A model generated the notes under the pieces. That model was not told the DNA's origin. It ran no database searches and worked only from the letters and a program-made list of their open reading frames with translations. From the NCBI GenBank assembly GCA_002428265.1, contig DIUR01000010.1, positions 1 to 64,000 of the forward strand: DNA of 64,000 nt. Reading direction: 5' to 3'. This stretch comes from Bacteriovoracaceae bacterium UBA6153. GTDB lineage: Bacteria; Bdellovibrionota; Bacteriovoracia; Bacteriovoracales; Bacteriovoracaceae. Within the stretch, counting starts at the first letter, position 1, and the number at the start of each line of letters is the position of its first letter. Shown here piece after piece: positions 8,948-18,228 of this stretch. Made by a program: the position numbers and the translations under genes.

Positions 8948-9531
8948 TGCATTCTTTGTATGTGGATAGTACTTCTGGATTAGTGATCGGGCTGCTTGAC
9001 TCAGATTTTAACTGGGTTGAGTACCTCGATACTCAAGAGAAAAAACCTTCAGAAGTTATCCATGTAGAAATCTTTAATCTTGTTAAAAAATACAATCTTG
9101 ATTTAAAAAATATGAACTTCTTTTTTTCAGCAGGCCCTGGATCATACACTGGGATGCGTTTAGGAGAAGGGATTGCTCAGGTGCTTGCCTGGGATTCATT
9201 AAAGGTTTTTTCGTTTCATCATTTTGATGTTCCTGTGATGGTAGGAGTTGAAAAAGGCTTCTGGGTAACGAATGCTTTTAAAGGGCAAGTATTTATCTAT
9301 AACTGGGATGGGAAAAAAGCTGAAAAGGAACTTGTTAATTCGGCAGATTTTAAGATTGTTGACCTTGAGTTAGGTTATACACTTTCAAGCGAAGTGAAAG
9401 ATTTTGGGCATCTTAAAACGACAAAAGATCTAATAAAAAATGAGTCTCAAAAAATCTTTTCAAAAGTTTACGAAGAAAAAATGAGAGAAGCACCTTACTA
9501 TTTCCGAACATTGGAAGAGGAATTTAAATAG
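8947..9531 (+). CDS. tsaB: tRNA t6A biosynthesis protein TsaB
   Basis: ASKHA-fold partner of TsaD and TsaE in threonylcarbamoylation of A37 in ANN-decoding tRNAs. The diagnostic loop SAGPGSYTGMRLGEG lies at about residues 60-74, following an N-terminal strand YVDSTSG. At 194 aa it is a little shorter than E. coli TsaB, and the C-terminal half is divergent. The start shares an A with the rseP stop (TAATG). TsaD and TsaE are not in the window. Confidence 0.85.
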   Translation: MHSLYVDSTSGLVIGLLDSDFNWVEYLDTQEKKPSEVIHVEIFNLVKKYNLDLKNMNFFFSAGPGSYTGMRLGEGIAQVLAWDSLKVFSFHHFDVPVMVGVEKGFWVTNAFKGQVFIYNWDGKKAEKELVNSADFKIVDLELGYTLSSEVKDFGHLKTTKDLIKNESQKIFSKVYEEKMREAPYYFRTLEEEFK

Positions 9532-9532
9532 T

Positions 9533-10192
9533 ATGGTGAAGTCTTATCTTCCTGCCAAATTTAATACTTTTGCTTTCATTGTATTCTTTTTACTTTGGCT
9601 TTTTAGTTTTTATAAAACCATGCTACTTGCAATGGTCGCCTACGTTGTCTTGTATGTGACTTTAAGAAAAAATAGAAACGACTTTCGCGATGATCCGATG
9701 TCCACTAAAGGTGTAATGTTCTCACCGGCCAATGGAAAAATCGTGCATATCGAACACAATGTCTCGCACGGAATGTATGGTGAGCAGTTAGTGGAAATCC
9801 AGATCATGATTCCATGGTGGAAAGAGATGGGGGTTTTTATGCCGCTATCAGCAGAGATCAAAACACTTTTAGTCCTAAAAGGTCAGTCGTTTTTCAGATA
9901 TCACAAAGCTGAAGAAAAAATTGGAACGAGAGAAGGCAAAGGGGTCGCACTTGCTCTGGATAACAGAGGGGAGACGACGGGTCTTACATTTTTTAAGTGC
10001 AAAGTCGGTTTATGGCCTGAATTGATGGTTATGCCCGGTGATAGAGGCGGACGCAGAGTGAATATCGGATACTTTCCCTTTGGTGGAACAGTGATGCTTT
10101 ATTTACCGAAAAAATATGAGATACTAATGAAAATAAACGATGAAGTTACTGCGGGTGAGTCAATCCTTGCCGTAATTCCCGATCATGCCTAA
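9533..10192 (+). CDS. Phosphatidylserine decarboxylase-like protein lacking catalytic residues
   Basis: The fold and position match the short (about 220 aa) PS decarboxylases usually encoded beside pssA: two N-terminal hydrophobic segments (residues ~13-45), then a beta-rich domain. Every triad position is changed. The family SPADGK is SPANGK here (Asp to Asn), the His of HVNR.P reads M in the segment KEMGVFMP, and the self-cleaving Ser in FGS is Gly in FPFGGTV. Without that Ser no pyruvoyl cofactor can form by the known route. It is two bases after tsaB and 13 before pssA. I infer a non-catalytic scaffold or regulator, or a new activity; a full-length Psd is encoded at 59.7-60.6 kb. Confidence 0.82.
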   Translation: MVKSYLPAKFNTFAFIVFFLLWLFSFYKTMLLAMVAYVVLYVTLRKNRNDFRDDPMSTKGVMFSPANGKIVHIEHNVSHGMYGEQLVEIQIMIPWWKEMGVFMPLSAEIKTLLVLKGQSFFRYHKAEEKIGTREGKGVALALDNRGETTGLTFFKCKVGLWPELMVMPGDRGGRRVNIGYFPFGGTVMLYLPKKYEILMKINDEVTAGESILAVIPDHA

Positions 10193-10204
10193 AGGTTATT
10201 AGAA

Positions 10205-10975
10205 ATGCTAAATACTCCAAGAAGACTCGCTTTTTTCCTTCCTAACACATTTACTGCGTTAAATATGGCATGTGGATTCTTCTCAATCATCCTTGGATAT
10301 AAAGGAGATTTTTATCAAGCTTCAATGATCCTGGTTCTTGGTGCTATTTTCGATTCAGTTGACGGGAGAGTCGCAAGAATGACTGGAACTCAATCAGCAT
10401 TCGGTGAGCAATTCGATTCAATTTCAGATGTCGTTACTTTTGGTGTGGCGCCGGCATTTCTTGTTTATAACAAATTCTTTATTGGAATGGGACGTCTTGG
10501 TCTTATTACATCATTCATTTTCTTATTATGTGGAGCTCTAAGGCTTGCTCGCTTTAATGCCAACATTGATAAAGTAAGCTCTGATTTTTTTCAGGGACTT
10601 CCTATTCCAAGTGGAGCATTAGCTATTGTAGGTCTGACTTTATTTTCAATGGAATTTCCAGAATTGTTTGATTATAAAGCTGCTTCATACGTGGCGATTG
10701 GATATGTTTTATTTTATGCCTTCTTGATGATTTCAAGCATTCCCTTTAACTCTTTTAAAAACTCACCATGGGTGAAGTCACATAAGAAGAGAGTTTTATT
10801 TATTATTTTCGTTATTATGATTCTTATTTTCTCATACCATGAAGTGATGATCGGTGGTTTGATCCTGCTTTATGTTCTTGGGTCTCTTCTTTATTTCTTT
10901 AAAAATAAAGGTGCCCTTGAAGAAATGTTTCACTGGAAAGGTGATGATGAAGAAGACCACGGTCATCAGATTTAA
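10205..10975 (+). CDS. pssA: CDP-diacylglycerol-serine O-phosphatidyltransferase
   Basis: Makes phosphatidylserine from CDP-diacylglycerol and serine. The CDP-alcohol phosphotransferase motif is intact at residues ~49-75: DSVDGRVAR, eight residues, then GEQFDSISD, supplying all metal-binding Asp residues. The 256 aa product has six to eight membrane helices and belongs to the integral-membrane (Bacillus-type) PssA, not the E. coli PLD-type enzyme. A hydrophilic Asp/Glu/His tail ends it. SD AAAGG is upstream. Neighbouring cdsA supplies its substrate. Confidence 0.94.
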   Translation: MLNTPRRLAFFLPNTFTALNMACGFFSIILGYKGDFYQASMILVLGAIFDSVDGRVARMTGTQSAFGEQFDSISDVVTFGVAPAFLVYNKFFIGMGRLGLITSFIFLLCGALRLARFNANIDKVSSDFFQGLPIPSGALAIVGLTLFSMEFPELFDYKAASYVAIGYVLFYAFLMISSIPFNSFKNSPWVKSHKKRVLFIIFVIMILIFSYHEVMIGGLILLYVLGSLLYFFKNKGALEEMFHWKGDDEEDHGHQI

Positions 10976-11011
10976 TTTTTTTTAAGTTAAGATACTTAGT
11001 AGGAGTATTCT

Positions 11012-11977
11012 ATGTCTGGAAGGAATCTGGCAGTTGTCTTTACCTCCCTCTTATTTTCACTATCAGTGAGCGCTGTTGACTTGGAACATTCGGTTTCAGG
11101 CGATGACGAAATAGAAAACACATTAGAAACATCGAAAGTCTCTGGAAATAGCCCTTACCTGGTCGAAGGTGAGTCTTCAGATAACGTTGAAAAATCTAAG
11201 CCTAATGGCGAAGATTATATTTTCAATCATGGGGTTAAAGAAGTTTCTGGGAAAAATAATAAACGTTATAAAGATTTTGGTTACACAATGCCGGGATCTG
11301 CTGAAAAACAAGAAAACTACATCGAGCTTGATAAATTAAAAATTGCAAAAGATTTTAGAAGAGCAGGGACGGCTGGCTTCAATATTACTTTTGTAAAAAA
11401 CGACTTTGATTATACGTCTGATAACGATGTCATCAATCGCACAGTTGGGACTGGTTACAAAAGTGTAAAGGGTGGAACTATATTATTCAGAAACGATCAG
11501 TATATTTTTAAAACAGATTATTTGAATGCTCATTGGTCAATCGGTGCTGGAGTTGGATATAATTCTGGTCGCGGTATCTTCATTGATGGAACGAGAAGTA
11601 ATACAACTTTCAAACTTTGGGAAGTTCCTATCGATGCAGGTCTAGGATTAGAAATTCCTTTATACAGCTGGTTTAAAATTGCAGGAACCGGAGGACCGAG
11701 TGTGATGGGTCTTATGCAAAACAGGTCTGATATCCAGCGTGGTGAAAAAGGGAAAAGGAAAATTCAAGTGAGCCCAGGATATTTCGCCAATGCTCAGTTT
11801 AAAATTAACCTGACAGGCTTTAGTGATGACATGGCCTATGAACTATTTTCTAGCAGTGACATCACAAACTTATTTTTAAATCTTGAAATTCGCCACCAAA
11901 AGTATGCGAGCTTTCAGGATGCGATTGAAATTTCTGGAACATCTTTTGGTTTAGGTTTTACATTTGAATATTTATAA
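11012..11977 (+). CDS. Putative outer-membrane beta-barrel protein
   Basis: A signal peptide (MSGRNLAVVFTSLLFSLSVSA) leads a 321 aa protein. Residues ~24-110 are polar and probably disordered. The C-terminal 200 residues alternate short amphipathic strands (SIGAGVGYNSGRG, SFGLGFTFEYL) and end in an aromatic-rich strand, as outer-membrane barrels do. No family recognised. TAGGAG is a good SD. The last 14 bases overlap truA. Confidence 0.6.
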   Translation: MSGRNLAVVFTSLLFSLSVSAVDLEHSVSGDDEIENTLETSKVSGNSPYLVEGESSDNVEKSKPNGEDYIFNHGVKEVSGKNNKRYKDFGYTMPGSAEKQENYIELDKLKIAKDFRRAGTAGFNITFVKNDFDYTSDNDVINRTVGTGYKSVKGGTILFRNDQYIFKTDYLNAHWSIGAGVGYNSGRGIFIDGTRSNTTFKLWEVPIDAGLGLEIPLYSWFKIAGTGGPSVMGLMQNRSDIQRGEKGKRKIQVSPGYFANAQFKINLTGFSDDMAYELFSSSDITNLFLNLEIRHQKYASFQDAIEISGTSFGLGFTFEYL

Positions 11978-12731
11978 AATCACTGTTGCCTATAAAGGAA
12001 CTCACTTTTCTGGATTTCAGGTCCAGGCGACAGACACAACTATTCAAGGTGAGATCAATGCAGCCTTGAAAATTCTTTCCAAGTCAGATGAGATCAAAAC
12101 TCTTGGTTCTGGTAGAACCGATGCAGGTGTTCATGCTCTTGCTCAGGTGATGAAAATAGAAATTCCAGTTTTTATACCAGTCCAGAATATTGCAAAGGCC
12201 ATCAATGCGCATTTGCCTGATGATATCAGGGTTATTGCTGCAGAAATTTCTAATAGTGAATTTCATCCAATCTATTCTGCTAAATCAAAAGAATATAATT
12301 ACGTTTTTACGACAGAGGAAGTGATCTCTCCATTTGCCAGAGAACTCATGACGCACTTCCCGTTTGACCTAGATATTGAGCTAATGAGAAAAGGCTGCCA
12401 GATTTTTTGTGGAGAACATGATTTTATAAATTATCAGTGTGTCGGAACTGATGTTGAGAGCACAGTGCGAAAAATTATCTCTTGTGAACTGGTGCGCCAA
12501 GAGTCAACTGGGCATTGGGGGAATTTAGTTGGAGAGTATTATGTTTTAAAAGTGGTCGGAAACGGCTTCTTGAAGCAAATGGTGCGTCTTCTCATGGGCG
12601 CATTAATCAGTCTGGGAAAAGGGAAAATAACCCTGGAAGATCTTGAAAAATCACTTAAAACACCGCTTAAAAATCGTCTTGGTGCAACTGCTCCGCCGCA
12701 AGGATTGTATCTTAAAGAAGTCCATTATTAG
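11964..12731 (+). CDS. truA: tRNA pseudouridine(38-40) synthase
   Basis: Isomerises U38-40 in tRNA anticodon stems. The catalytic Asp lies in GSGRTDAGVHALAQV (residues ~48-62), and the KEYNYVF and VVGNGFLKQMVR blocks are typical of TruA. Length is 255 aa. The frame opens with TTG (11964) inside the preceding gene and overlaps it by 14 bases, so initiation is probably coupled. It ends the long pyrH-to-truA run; a separate promoter for tig follows. Confidence 0.95.
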   Translation: MNIYKITVAYKGTHFSGFQVQATDTTIQGEINAALKILSKSDEIKTLGSGRTDAGVHALAQVMKIEIPVFIPVQNIAKAINAHLPDDIRVIAAEISNSEFHPIYSAKSKEYNYVFTTEEVISPFARELMTHFPFDLDIELMRKGCQIFCGEHDFINYQCVGTDVESTVRKIISCELVRQESTGHWGNLVGEYYVLKVVGNGFLKQMVRLLMGALISLGKGKITLEDLEKSLKTPLKNRLGATAPPQGLYLKEVHY

Positions 12732-12766
12732 CCGCTAATTCTCCAAGCGAAAAACGTCGCAATTCA

Positions 12767-12795
12767 TTGACATTACGGGCCCTCTTTAATACTTT
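12767..12795 (+). promoter_or_regulatory. Sigma-70-type promoter of tig
   Basis: A perfect TTGACA (12767-12772) is followed after 17 bases by TACTTT (12790-12795), a partial -10. Predicted start is near 12802, about 20 bases before the tig start codon, with the SD AGAGAGGA at 12812-12819. Confidence 0.55.
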
Positions 12796-12824
12796 TGGAG
12801 AACTATTTTTAAGAGAGGATTTTT

Positions 12825-14108
12825 ATGTCTTACACAGTAAAAAGCGTCAATGGATGCACAAAAAAAATTGAGTTTAACTTCGCAAGTTTAGACTTATCAA
12901 AAGAAATCAAAGCAGCGGTTGTTAGAAAGCAAAGTACAACAAACGTTAAAGGATTCAGAAAAGGTAAAGCTCCTCTATCAATGGTAGAGCAAGTTTATGG
13001 GCCACAAATTGAATCAGATGCACTTAACTCATTTGTTCAATCACAACTTTTCGAAGCTGTGACAAAAGAAAAATTCAAGACTGTTGGATACCCAGCTTTC
13101 GAAAACGTAAAGTACGATGCTGGTAAATCAGTTTCTTTCGATGCTGTTGTTGAAGTTTTCCCAGAAATCAAACTTAAAGATTACTCTGCGCTTACTTTCA
13201 AAAAAGAAAGCTCAGAAGTAACTAAAGAAGATATGGATAAAATGACTAACAATTATCTTGGTTCAAAAGCTGAGATGACTGAAGTGACAGATGCAAAAGC
13301 TGCACTTAAAAAAGGTGACTTTGCTGTTTTCAACTTCGAAGGTGTTAAAGCTGACGGATCAAGACCAGAAAACATGAAAGGCAATGAGTACCTTCTTGAA
13401 ATTGGTTCAGGACAATTCATCCCAGGATTCGAAGATGGAATGATCGGAATGAAAAAAGGTGATAAGAAGAACATTCTTTTAACTTTCCCAGCTGATTACC
13501 ATGCTGTTGAACTTCAGAATGCAAAAGTTACTTTTGAAACTGAACTTCTAGAAATCAAAGAGAAAAAATTCCCAGTTCTTAACGATGAACTAGCAAAAGA
13601 GTTCGGATACGAATCAGTTGCTGATTTCAATGAAAAAAATAAAAAAACTCTTCAGGCACAAAAAGAAAGACAGACAGCTGAGAAGCTTCACTCTGACATT
13701 CTTGAAAAACTTGTTAACGAAAATAAGTTTGATGTTCCAGCTACACTTGTTCAAAACCAAGAAAAATATCTTCAAGACGATCTGGCAAAAAACCTTAAGT
13801 CTCAAGGATTCAACGAAGGAATGGTTGCTGAATATTTCGAAAGATGGAAAGGCGATATCCACACTAAAGCTGAGTTCCAGGTAAGATCAGGACTAATCCT
13901 TGATCACCTAGCACAAGACTTTAAGATTGAAACATCAGAGTCTGACTTCAACACTAAGCTTGAAGAAAGCGCAAAAACTGCTGGAATCGATGTAGAAACT
14001 GTTAAGAAGTACTACAGCTCAAATGAGCAGATTAAGAGCAACATGATGTATGCTATTCGCGAAGAAAAAACTTTCGAAGCACTTAAAAAGAAATTAAAAA
14101 TCTCATAA
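12825..14108 (+). CDS. tig: Trigger factor (ribosome-associated chaperone and prolyl isomerase)
   Basis: Binds ribosomal protein L23 at the tunnel exit and shields nascent chains. The ribosome-docking signature GFRKGKAP occurs at residues ~43-50. The FKBP-type isomerase domain spans roughly 155-245 (FIPGFEDGMIGMKKGDKK), and a long helical C-terminal arm domain follows. At 427 aa it matches the E. coli length. A strong SD and a clear promoter and terminator make it monocistronic. In many bacteria clpPX follows; here valS converges from the other strand instead. Confidence 0.97.
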   Translation: MSYTVKSVNGCTKKIEFNFASLDLSKEIKAAVVRKQSTTNVKGFRKGKAPLSMVEQVYGPQIESDALNSFVQSQLFEAVTKEKFKTVGYPAFENVKYDAGKSVSFDAVVEVFPEIKLKDYSALTFKKESSEVTKEDMDKMTNNYLGSKAEMTEVTDAKAALKKGDFAVFNFEGVKADGSRPENMKGNEYLLEIGSGQFIPGFEDGMIGMKKGDKKNILLTFPADYHAVELQNAKVTFETELLEIKEKKFPVLNDELAKEFGYESVADFNEKNKKTLQAQKERQTAEKLHSDILEKLVNENKFDVPATLVQNQEKYLQDDLAKNLKSQGFNEGMVAEYFERWKGDIHTKAEFQVRSGLILDHLAQDFKIETSESDFNTKLEESAKTAGIDVETVKKYYSSNEQIKSNMMYAIREEKTFEALKKKLKIS

Positions 14109-14113
14109 TTTTG

Positions 14114-14140
14114 AAAGGCTCCTTCGGGAGCCTTTTTTTT
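14114..14140 (+). terminator. Intrinsic terminator of tig
   Basis: AAAGGCTCC (14114-14122) pairs with GGAGCCTTT (14127-14135) around a UUCG tetraloop, then runs into T residues. The same stem-loop core recurs at about 62.7 kb. Confidence 0.93.
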
Positions 14141-14143
14141 GAC

Positions 14144-14169
14144 AAAAAAAAGGCCCCTGAAGAGGGGCC
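14144..14169 (-). terminator. Intrinsic terminator of the hisS-valS unit
   Basis: Read on the minus strand, GGCCCCT (from 14169) pairs with AGGGGCC (to 14152) around a four-base loop and runs into seven or more T residues. It stands back to back with the tig terminator, insulating the convergent units. Confidence 0.88.
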
Positions 14170-14178
14170 GATGTTTCT

Positions 14179-16848
14179 TTAGCTTTTAAACTGAATCAGG
14201 TTTTCCTGAATACTTTGCATTTTTTCTCTTAAGTCTCTATCAGCAATCTTAACTTCTTCACGTACATTTTCAGGCGCGTTTTTCATGAAGTTTTCATTCT
14301 TGATCTTCGCTTCGTTTTTATTGAAGTCAGCAGTTGTTTTAGCAAGTTCTTTTTCAAGTCTGGCAATCTGCTCTTTTAAATCAATAACACCATCAAGCGG
14401 AACGAAGACCTCTGTGTGAGTTAAAATATTAACGATAGATTTATTTGGACGATTTAATTCTTTATTACCAACAGATAAATTCTTCACTCTTGCCAGTTCC
14501 TGGAAGTTAATCAGATTAGCTCTGAAATAAGTAATCAGTTCCTGGTTATCTGTGAAGAGCTCAACGCTAACTTCGTCTTTAGGTTTAATATTTACGCTGG
14601 CGCGAAGATTTCTAATACTTGTGACAACTTCTACGAACGTGTTCATCTGATCCTGATCAGCTTTGAACTCCAAGTTTTTATCGTACTCCGGATAATCTTG
14701 AGCAATTAGTAGATCTTCATTTTCATCTTTTAAGTGAGACCAAAGCTCTTCTGTGATGAAAGGAGTGATTGGGTGAAGCAGTGCCAGCATTTTTTTGAAA
14801 ACAAACTTTAGAACTGAAACCCTTTGTGCTTTCTGAGGCTCGTTATCGCCTTTTAAAATGTTTTTTGAAAGTTCAATAAACCATGAGCAGTACTTGTCGT
14901 AAACAAAGGCGTAAATGGCCGCAGAAGCTTCGTCGTAGCGATAGATTTCCAGCGAGTCATTCATGATTTTTGCAGTTGTATTAAATTCTGCAAGAATCCA
15001 TCTTTCATGGTGATCGAGTTTTGAATAGTCTGCAATGAAAGCAGAGCCATCCTGAAGATGGGGTTGAATGAAGCGGTAAGCGTTCCATACTTTGTTTATG
15101 AAATTTCTGTATCCACTGATTCTTTCAGGATCAAGATTGATGGCGCGGTTGTATCCAGCTCCACTTGCTAAAGAGAATCTGAAAGCATCTGTTCCATATT
15201 GAGCAATCATATCAAATGGATCAATTCCATTTCCAAGAGATTTACTCATTTTTCTTCCTAGCTTATCGCGAACGATAGCGTGGATGTATGTATCTTTAAA
15301 AGGAACCTGGTTTTGAGTTTGAAGTGACATCATCATCATTCTAGCTACCCAGAAGAAAATAATATCGAAACCTGTTACGAGAACTGATGTAGGGAAGAAA
15401 GTATCAAATCTTTTTTCCTTCATGGCCGCTTCATTTGGCCATCCAAGAGTAGACATTGGCCATAGTCCTGAAGAAAACCATGTATCTAAAACGTCAGGGT
15501 CTTGCTCAACTTTGTTTGATTTACATTGAGGACATGTCGTTTCAATTTGCTCACTTGCCCACTGATGATTGCATCCTGCGCAGTAGAAAACCGGGATTTG
15601 ATGTCCCCACCATAATTGGCGAGAGATACACCAGTCTTTTGGATTTCTTAGCCATGAGTAATAAGTATTCTCCCATTCTTTTGGATAAAACTTCATGTCG
15701 CCATTTTCAACAGCTTCAACTGCACGCTTACTCATGTGAGTGACGTTAACAAACCATTGTTTTGAAACCATAGGCTCAATTGGAACACCTGAGCGCTCGC
15801 CGTGGCCAACTGGATGCATGTGGCTTTTCTTGTCTAGTAGCAGTCCTAGTTCATCTAATTTTTTAGAAACAACGTTGCGGGCAACTTTTGTAGTTAGACC
15901 TTTGAACTCCATCCCGTGATCGTTAAGAGTTCCATCTTTATTGAGCATGTTGATAATAGGAAGGTTGTGACGTCTTCCAATTTCAAAGTCATTAAAGTCA
16001 TGTCCAGGAGTAACTTTTAGGCATCCAGTTCCTTTTTCCAGGTCAACGTGTTCGTCACCGATAATAGGAACTTCGCGGTTACAAAGTGGAATGATGGCCA
16101 TTTTACCAATGAGGTGCTTGTAGCGCTCATCATTTGGGTTAACTGCAACAGCAGTGTCACCAAAAAGTGTTTCTGGTCTGGTCGTTGCTACTTCAAGAGT
16201 TTCATCTGAACCTTTGATAGCGTATTTAATGTGAAAAAAGTTTCCTGCAACATCTTTATGCTCAACTTCAGCATCTGAAACTGCTGACTGAAGCATTGGG
16301 TCCCAGTTAACAATATAGTCACTTTGATAAATAAGTTTTTGGTTGTACATATCAACGAAGAACTTTTTAACAGCTTGATTTGGAATTGGATCCAGCGTGA
16401 ATGTTAAGTAGTCCCAGTCACAGCTCGCACCCATGGCACGCTGTTGGTCCAGAATATGATTTCCGTATTCTTCTTTCCATGCCCAGATTTTTTTAACGAA
16501 CTCTTCACGAGTGAAATCGCGGCGAGTTTTCTTTTCTTGTTCGAAAACCATTTTCTCAACAACTGATTGAGTGGAAATACCAGCATGGTCAAGACCTGGA
16601 AGAAAAAGTGTTTCGTAACCCTTCATTCTCTTGAAGCGAATTAACGAATCCTGAGTCGTAATATCCAGAGCGTGCCCAGCATGCAGTTTACCTGTTACGT
16701 TTGGCGGGGGAACGATAATACAAAAAGGTTTATTGGCACGTCCTTTTTTCGGTTTGAAGTATTTTCCAGACTCCCAGAGTTTGTACCATTTAGATTCAAC
16801 ATCAGTAGGAGAGTAAGTCGTTGCTAGTTCATTTGGTGTCGTTGTCAT
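14179..16848 (-). CDS. valS: Valyl-tRNA synthetase
   Basis: Class I synthetase charging tRNA-Val, with an editing domain against threonine. The HIGH-type motif is PPPNVTGKLHAGHAL (near residues 47-61) and the KMSKS loop is GRKMSKSLGNG (near 530-540). A CP1 editing insertion lies between them, and a zinc-knuckle-like CAGC...CPQC is seen around 420-445. The last ~65 residues form the tRNA-binding coiled coil. At 889 aa it is of normal size. hisS lies four bases upstream, so both are probably one transcript. Confidence 0.97.
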   Translation of the reverse strand: MTTTPNELATTYSPTDVESKWYKLWESGKYFKPKKGRANKPFCIIVPPPNVTGKLHAGHALDITTQDSLIRFKRMKGYETLFLPGLDHAGISTQSVVEKMVFEQEKKTRRDFTREEFVKKIWAWKEEYGNHILDQQRAMGASCDWDYLTFTLDPIPNQAVKKFFVDMYNQKLIYQSDYIVNWDPMLQSAVSDAEVEHKDVAGNFFHIKYAIKGSDETLEVATTRPETLFGDTAVAVNPNDERYKHLIGKMAIIPLCNREVPIIGDEHVDLEKGTGCLKVTPGHDFNDFEIGRRHNLPIINMLNKDGTLNDHGMEFKGLTTKVARNVVSKKLDELGLLLDKKSHMHPVGHGERSGVPIEPMVSKQWFVNVTHMSKRAVEAVENGDMKFYPKEWENTYYSWLRNPKDWCISRQLWWGHQIPVFYCAGCNHQWASEQIETTCPQCKSNKVEQDPDVLDTWFSSGLWPMSTLGWPNEAAMKEKRFDTFFPTSVLVTGFDIIFFWVARMMMMSLQTQNQVPFKDTYIHAIVRDKLGRKMSKSLGNGIDPFDMIAQYGTDAFRFSLASGAGYNRAINLDPERISGYRNFINKVWNAYRFIQPHLQDGSAFIADYSKLDHHERWILAEFNTTAKIMNDSLEIYRYDEASAAIYAFVYDKYCSWFIELSKNILKGDNEPQKAQRVSVLKFVFKKMLALLHPITPFITEELWSHLKDENEDLLIAQDYPEYDKNLEFKADQDQMNTFVEVVTSIRNLRASVNIKPKDEVSVELFTDNQELITYFRANLINFQELARVKNLSVGNKELNRPNKSIVNILTHTEVFVPLDGVIDLKEQIARLEKELAKTTADFNKNEAKIKNENFMKNAPENVREEVKIADRDLREKMQSIQENLIQFKS

Positions 16849-16851
16849 ATT

Positions 16852-18162
16852 TTAAGCCTTAATTATTTTTAACATCTCTTCCAGATCATTAATGCTGAAA
16901 GTGTGTTGTTCTTTTGTCGTTAGATTTTTTAGTTGAATTTCACCTTTAACCATTTCATCACTTCCCATGAGGGTGACAAAACGCACACCTTTTTTCTCAG
17001 CAGTCGGAAAGACTTTTTTGAATTTTAGTGCTTCTAGACTAGTGACAACTTTTAATCCGCTTTTTCTTAAGCTTTTTGCCAGCTTCATTGAAGCCTCAAG
17101 TCCATTATCTTCTTGGAACGTGATAAGAATATCATTCGTAGGATTATCTAGGTTTGGTAGAAGTCCGTGGACTGTTAGGAAGTCTTCCAGCGTGACGTCA
17201 CCTAAACCAAAACCAACTCCTGGAAGTGGGTCTTCGTTGAAGATTTGCAGAAGATTAGCAAAAGCTCCACCACCACAAAGAGCGCGGCGGTTGTCCGGAT
17301 GCTTGTCGAACATTTCAAAAACTATTCCGGTGTAATAATCAAGGCCTCTCACGATACTAGGATCGTAAACAAGATATTCAGTTAAGCCGTTACTTTTTGT
17401 AAGCAGAATAAACTCATTGAAAGCATCTGCAATTTCACTTTCATTGTGCTTTTTTAAGAAAGCATTAACATCATCAAATGTTTTCAATTCTAGATAACTG
17501 TAAAACAGGCCTTCAGCTTCAGGAGTTAATCCAACTTCAGCCACCATTTTTTGAACAGCTTCTAGGTTTACCTTTTTTGATTTGTCGGCAATTTTATAAA
17601 GACGGTGTGTTTGTTTATCATCTGCTTTCATCATGCGCTTAAAAACAGCATCAACGATGGCACGATCATTTAAAACGATTTCGAAATGCTTATTAGTAGC
17701 ACCATAACTTTCAAATAACTCAATTGCCATTTGAAGAATTTCAACTTCGCCAGTTCTTCCAGGGGCCCCAAAGATATCGCAGTTCAATTGCCAGAACTCG
17801 CGCATTCTTCCGCGCTGAGGTTTTTCATATCTCATCATTCTTGGAATAGAAAACCAACGAAGTGGCTTGCTTGATTCTCTGTGAACCTGAGCAACCATAC
17901 GAGCAACTGTCGGAGTCATCTCTGGGCGAATGGCCACGTGGCGATCACCGCGATCAGTGAATGAGTAGATTTGCTCAGTAATTAATTCTTCACCAGACTT
18001 TGCCAGGTACAGATCAACTTCTTCAAGAATCGGGCCTTCGTAAGATTCATAACCGAAGCTCTCAGCTGTTTTAGTCATGACAGAAAAAAGGTAATCCTGA
18101 ACTCTCTTATTTTTAGGAAAAAAATCGCGGGTACCACGGTAAGGTTGTTTGTTGAGGGCCAT
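16852..18162 (-). CDS. hisS: Histidyl-tRNA synthetase
   Basis: Class II synthetase charging tRNA-His. Motif 2 is in REFWQLNCDIFG (residues ~120-131), the histidine-binding block is VRGLDYYTGIVFE (~273-285) and motif 3 is in GVGFGLGDVTLE. The anticodon-binding alpha/beta domain occupies the last ~95 residues. At 436 aa it is close to E. coli. The 66-base gap before it may hold a promoter, but no convincing -35/-10 pair stood out. Confidence 0.97.
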   Translation of the reverse strand: MALNKQPYRGTRDFFPKNKRVQDYLFSVMTKTAESFGYESYEGPILEEVDLYLAKSGEELITEQIYSFTDRGDRHVAIRPEMTPTVARMVAQVHRESSKPLRWFSIPRMMRYEKPQRGRMREFWQLNCDIFGAPGRTGEVEILQMAIELFESYGATNKHFEIVLNDRAIVDAVFKRMMKADDKQTHRLYKIADKSKKVNLEAVQKMVAEVGLTPEAEGLFYSYLELKTFDDVNAFLKKHNESEIADAFNEFILLTKSNGLTEYLVYDPSIVRGLDYYTGIVFEMFDKHPDNRRALCGGGAFANLLQIFNEDPLPGVGFGLGDVTLEDFLTVHGLLPNLDNPTNDILITFQEDNGLEASMKLAKSLRKSGLKVVTSLEALKFKKVFPTAEKKGVRFVTLMGSDEMVKGEIQLKNLTTKEQHTFSINDLEEMLKIIKA

Positions 18163-18228
18163 TATGTGTCCTTAATAAGCTCTGGTTTGAAAGTGCATTT
18201 TCAGAGGAAAAAGTTATCACATTTAGAG

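Noticed and set aside
15456..15743. Plus-strand open frame within valS
   Set aside because: Antisense shadow of the conserved synthetase coding region.
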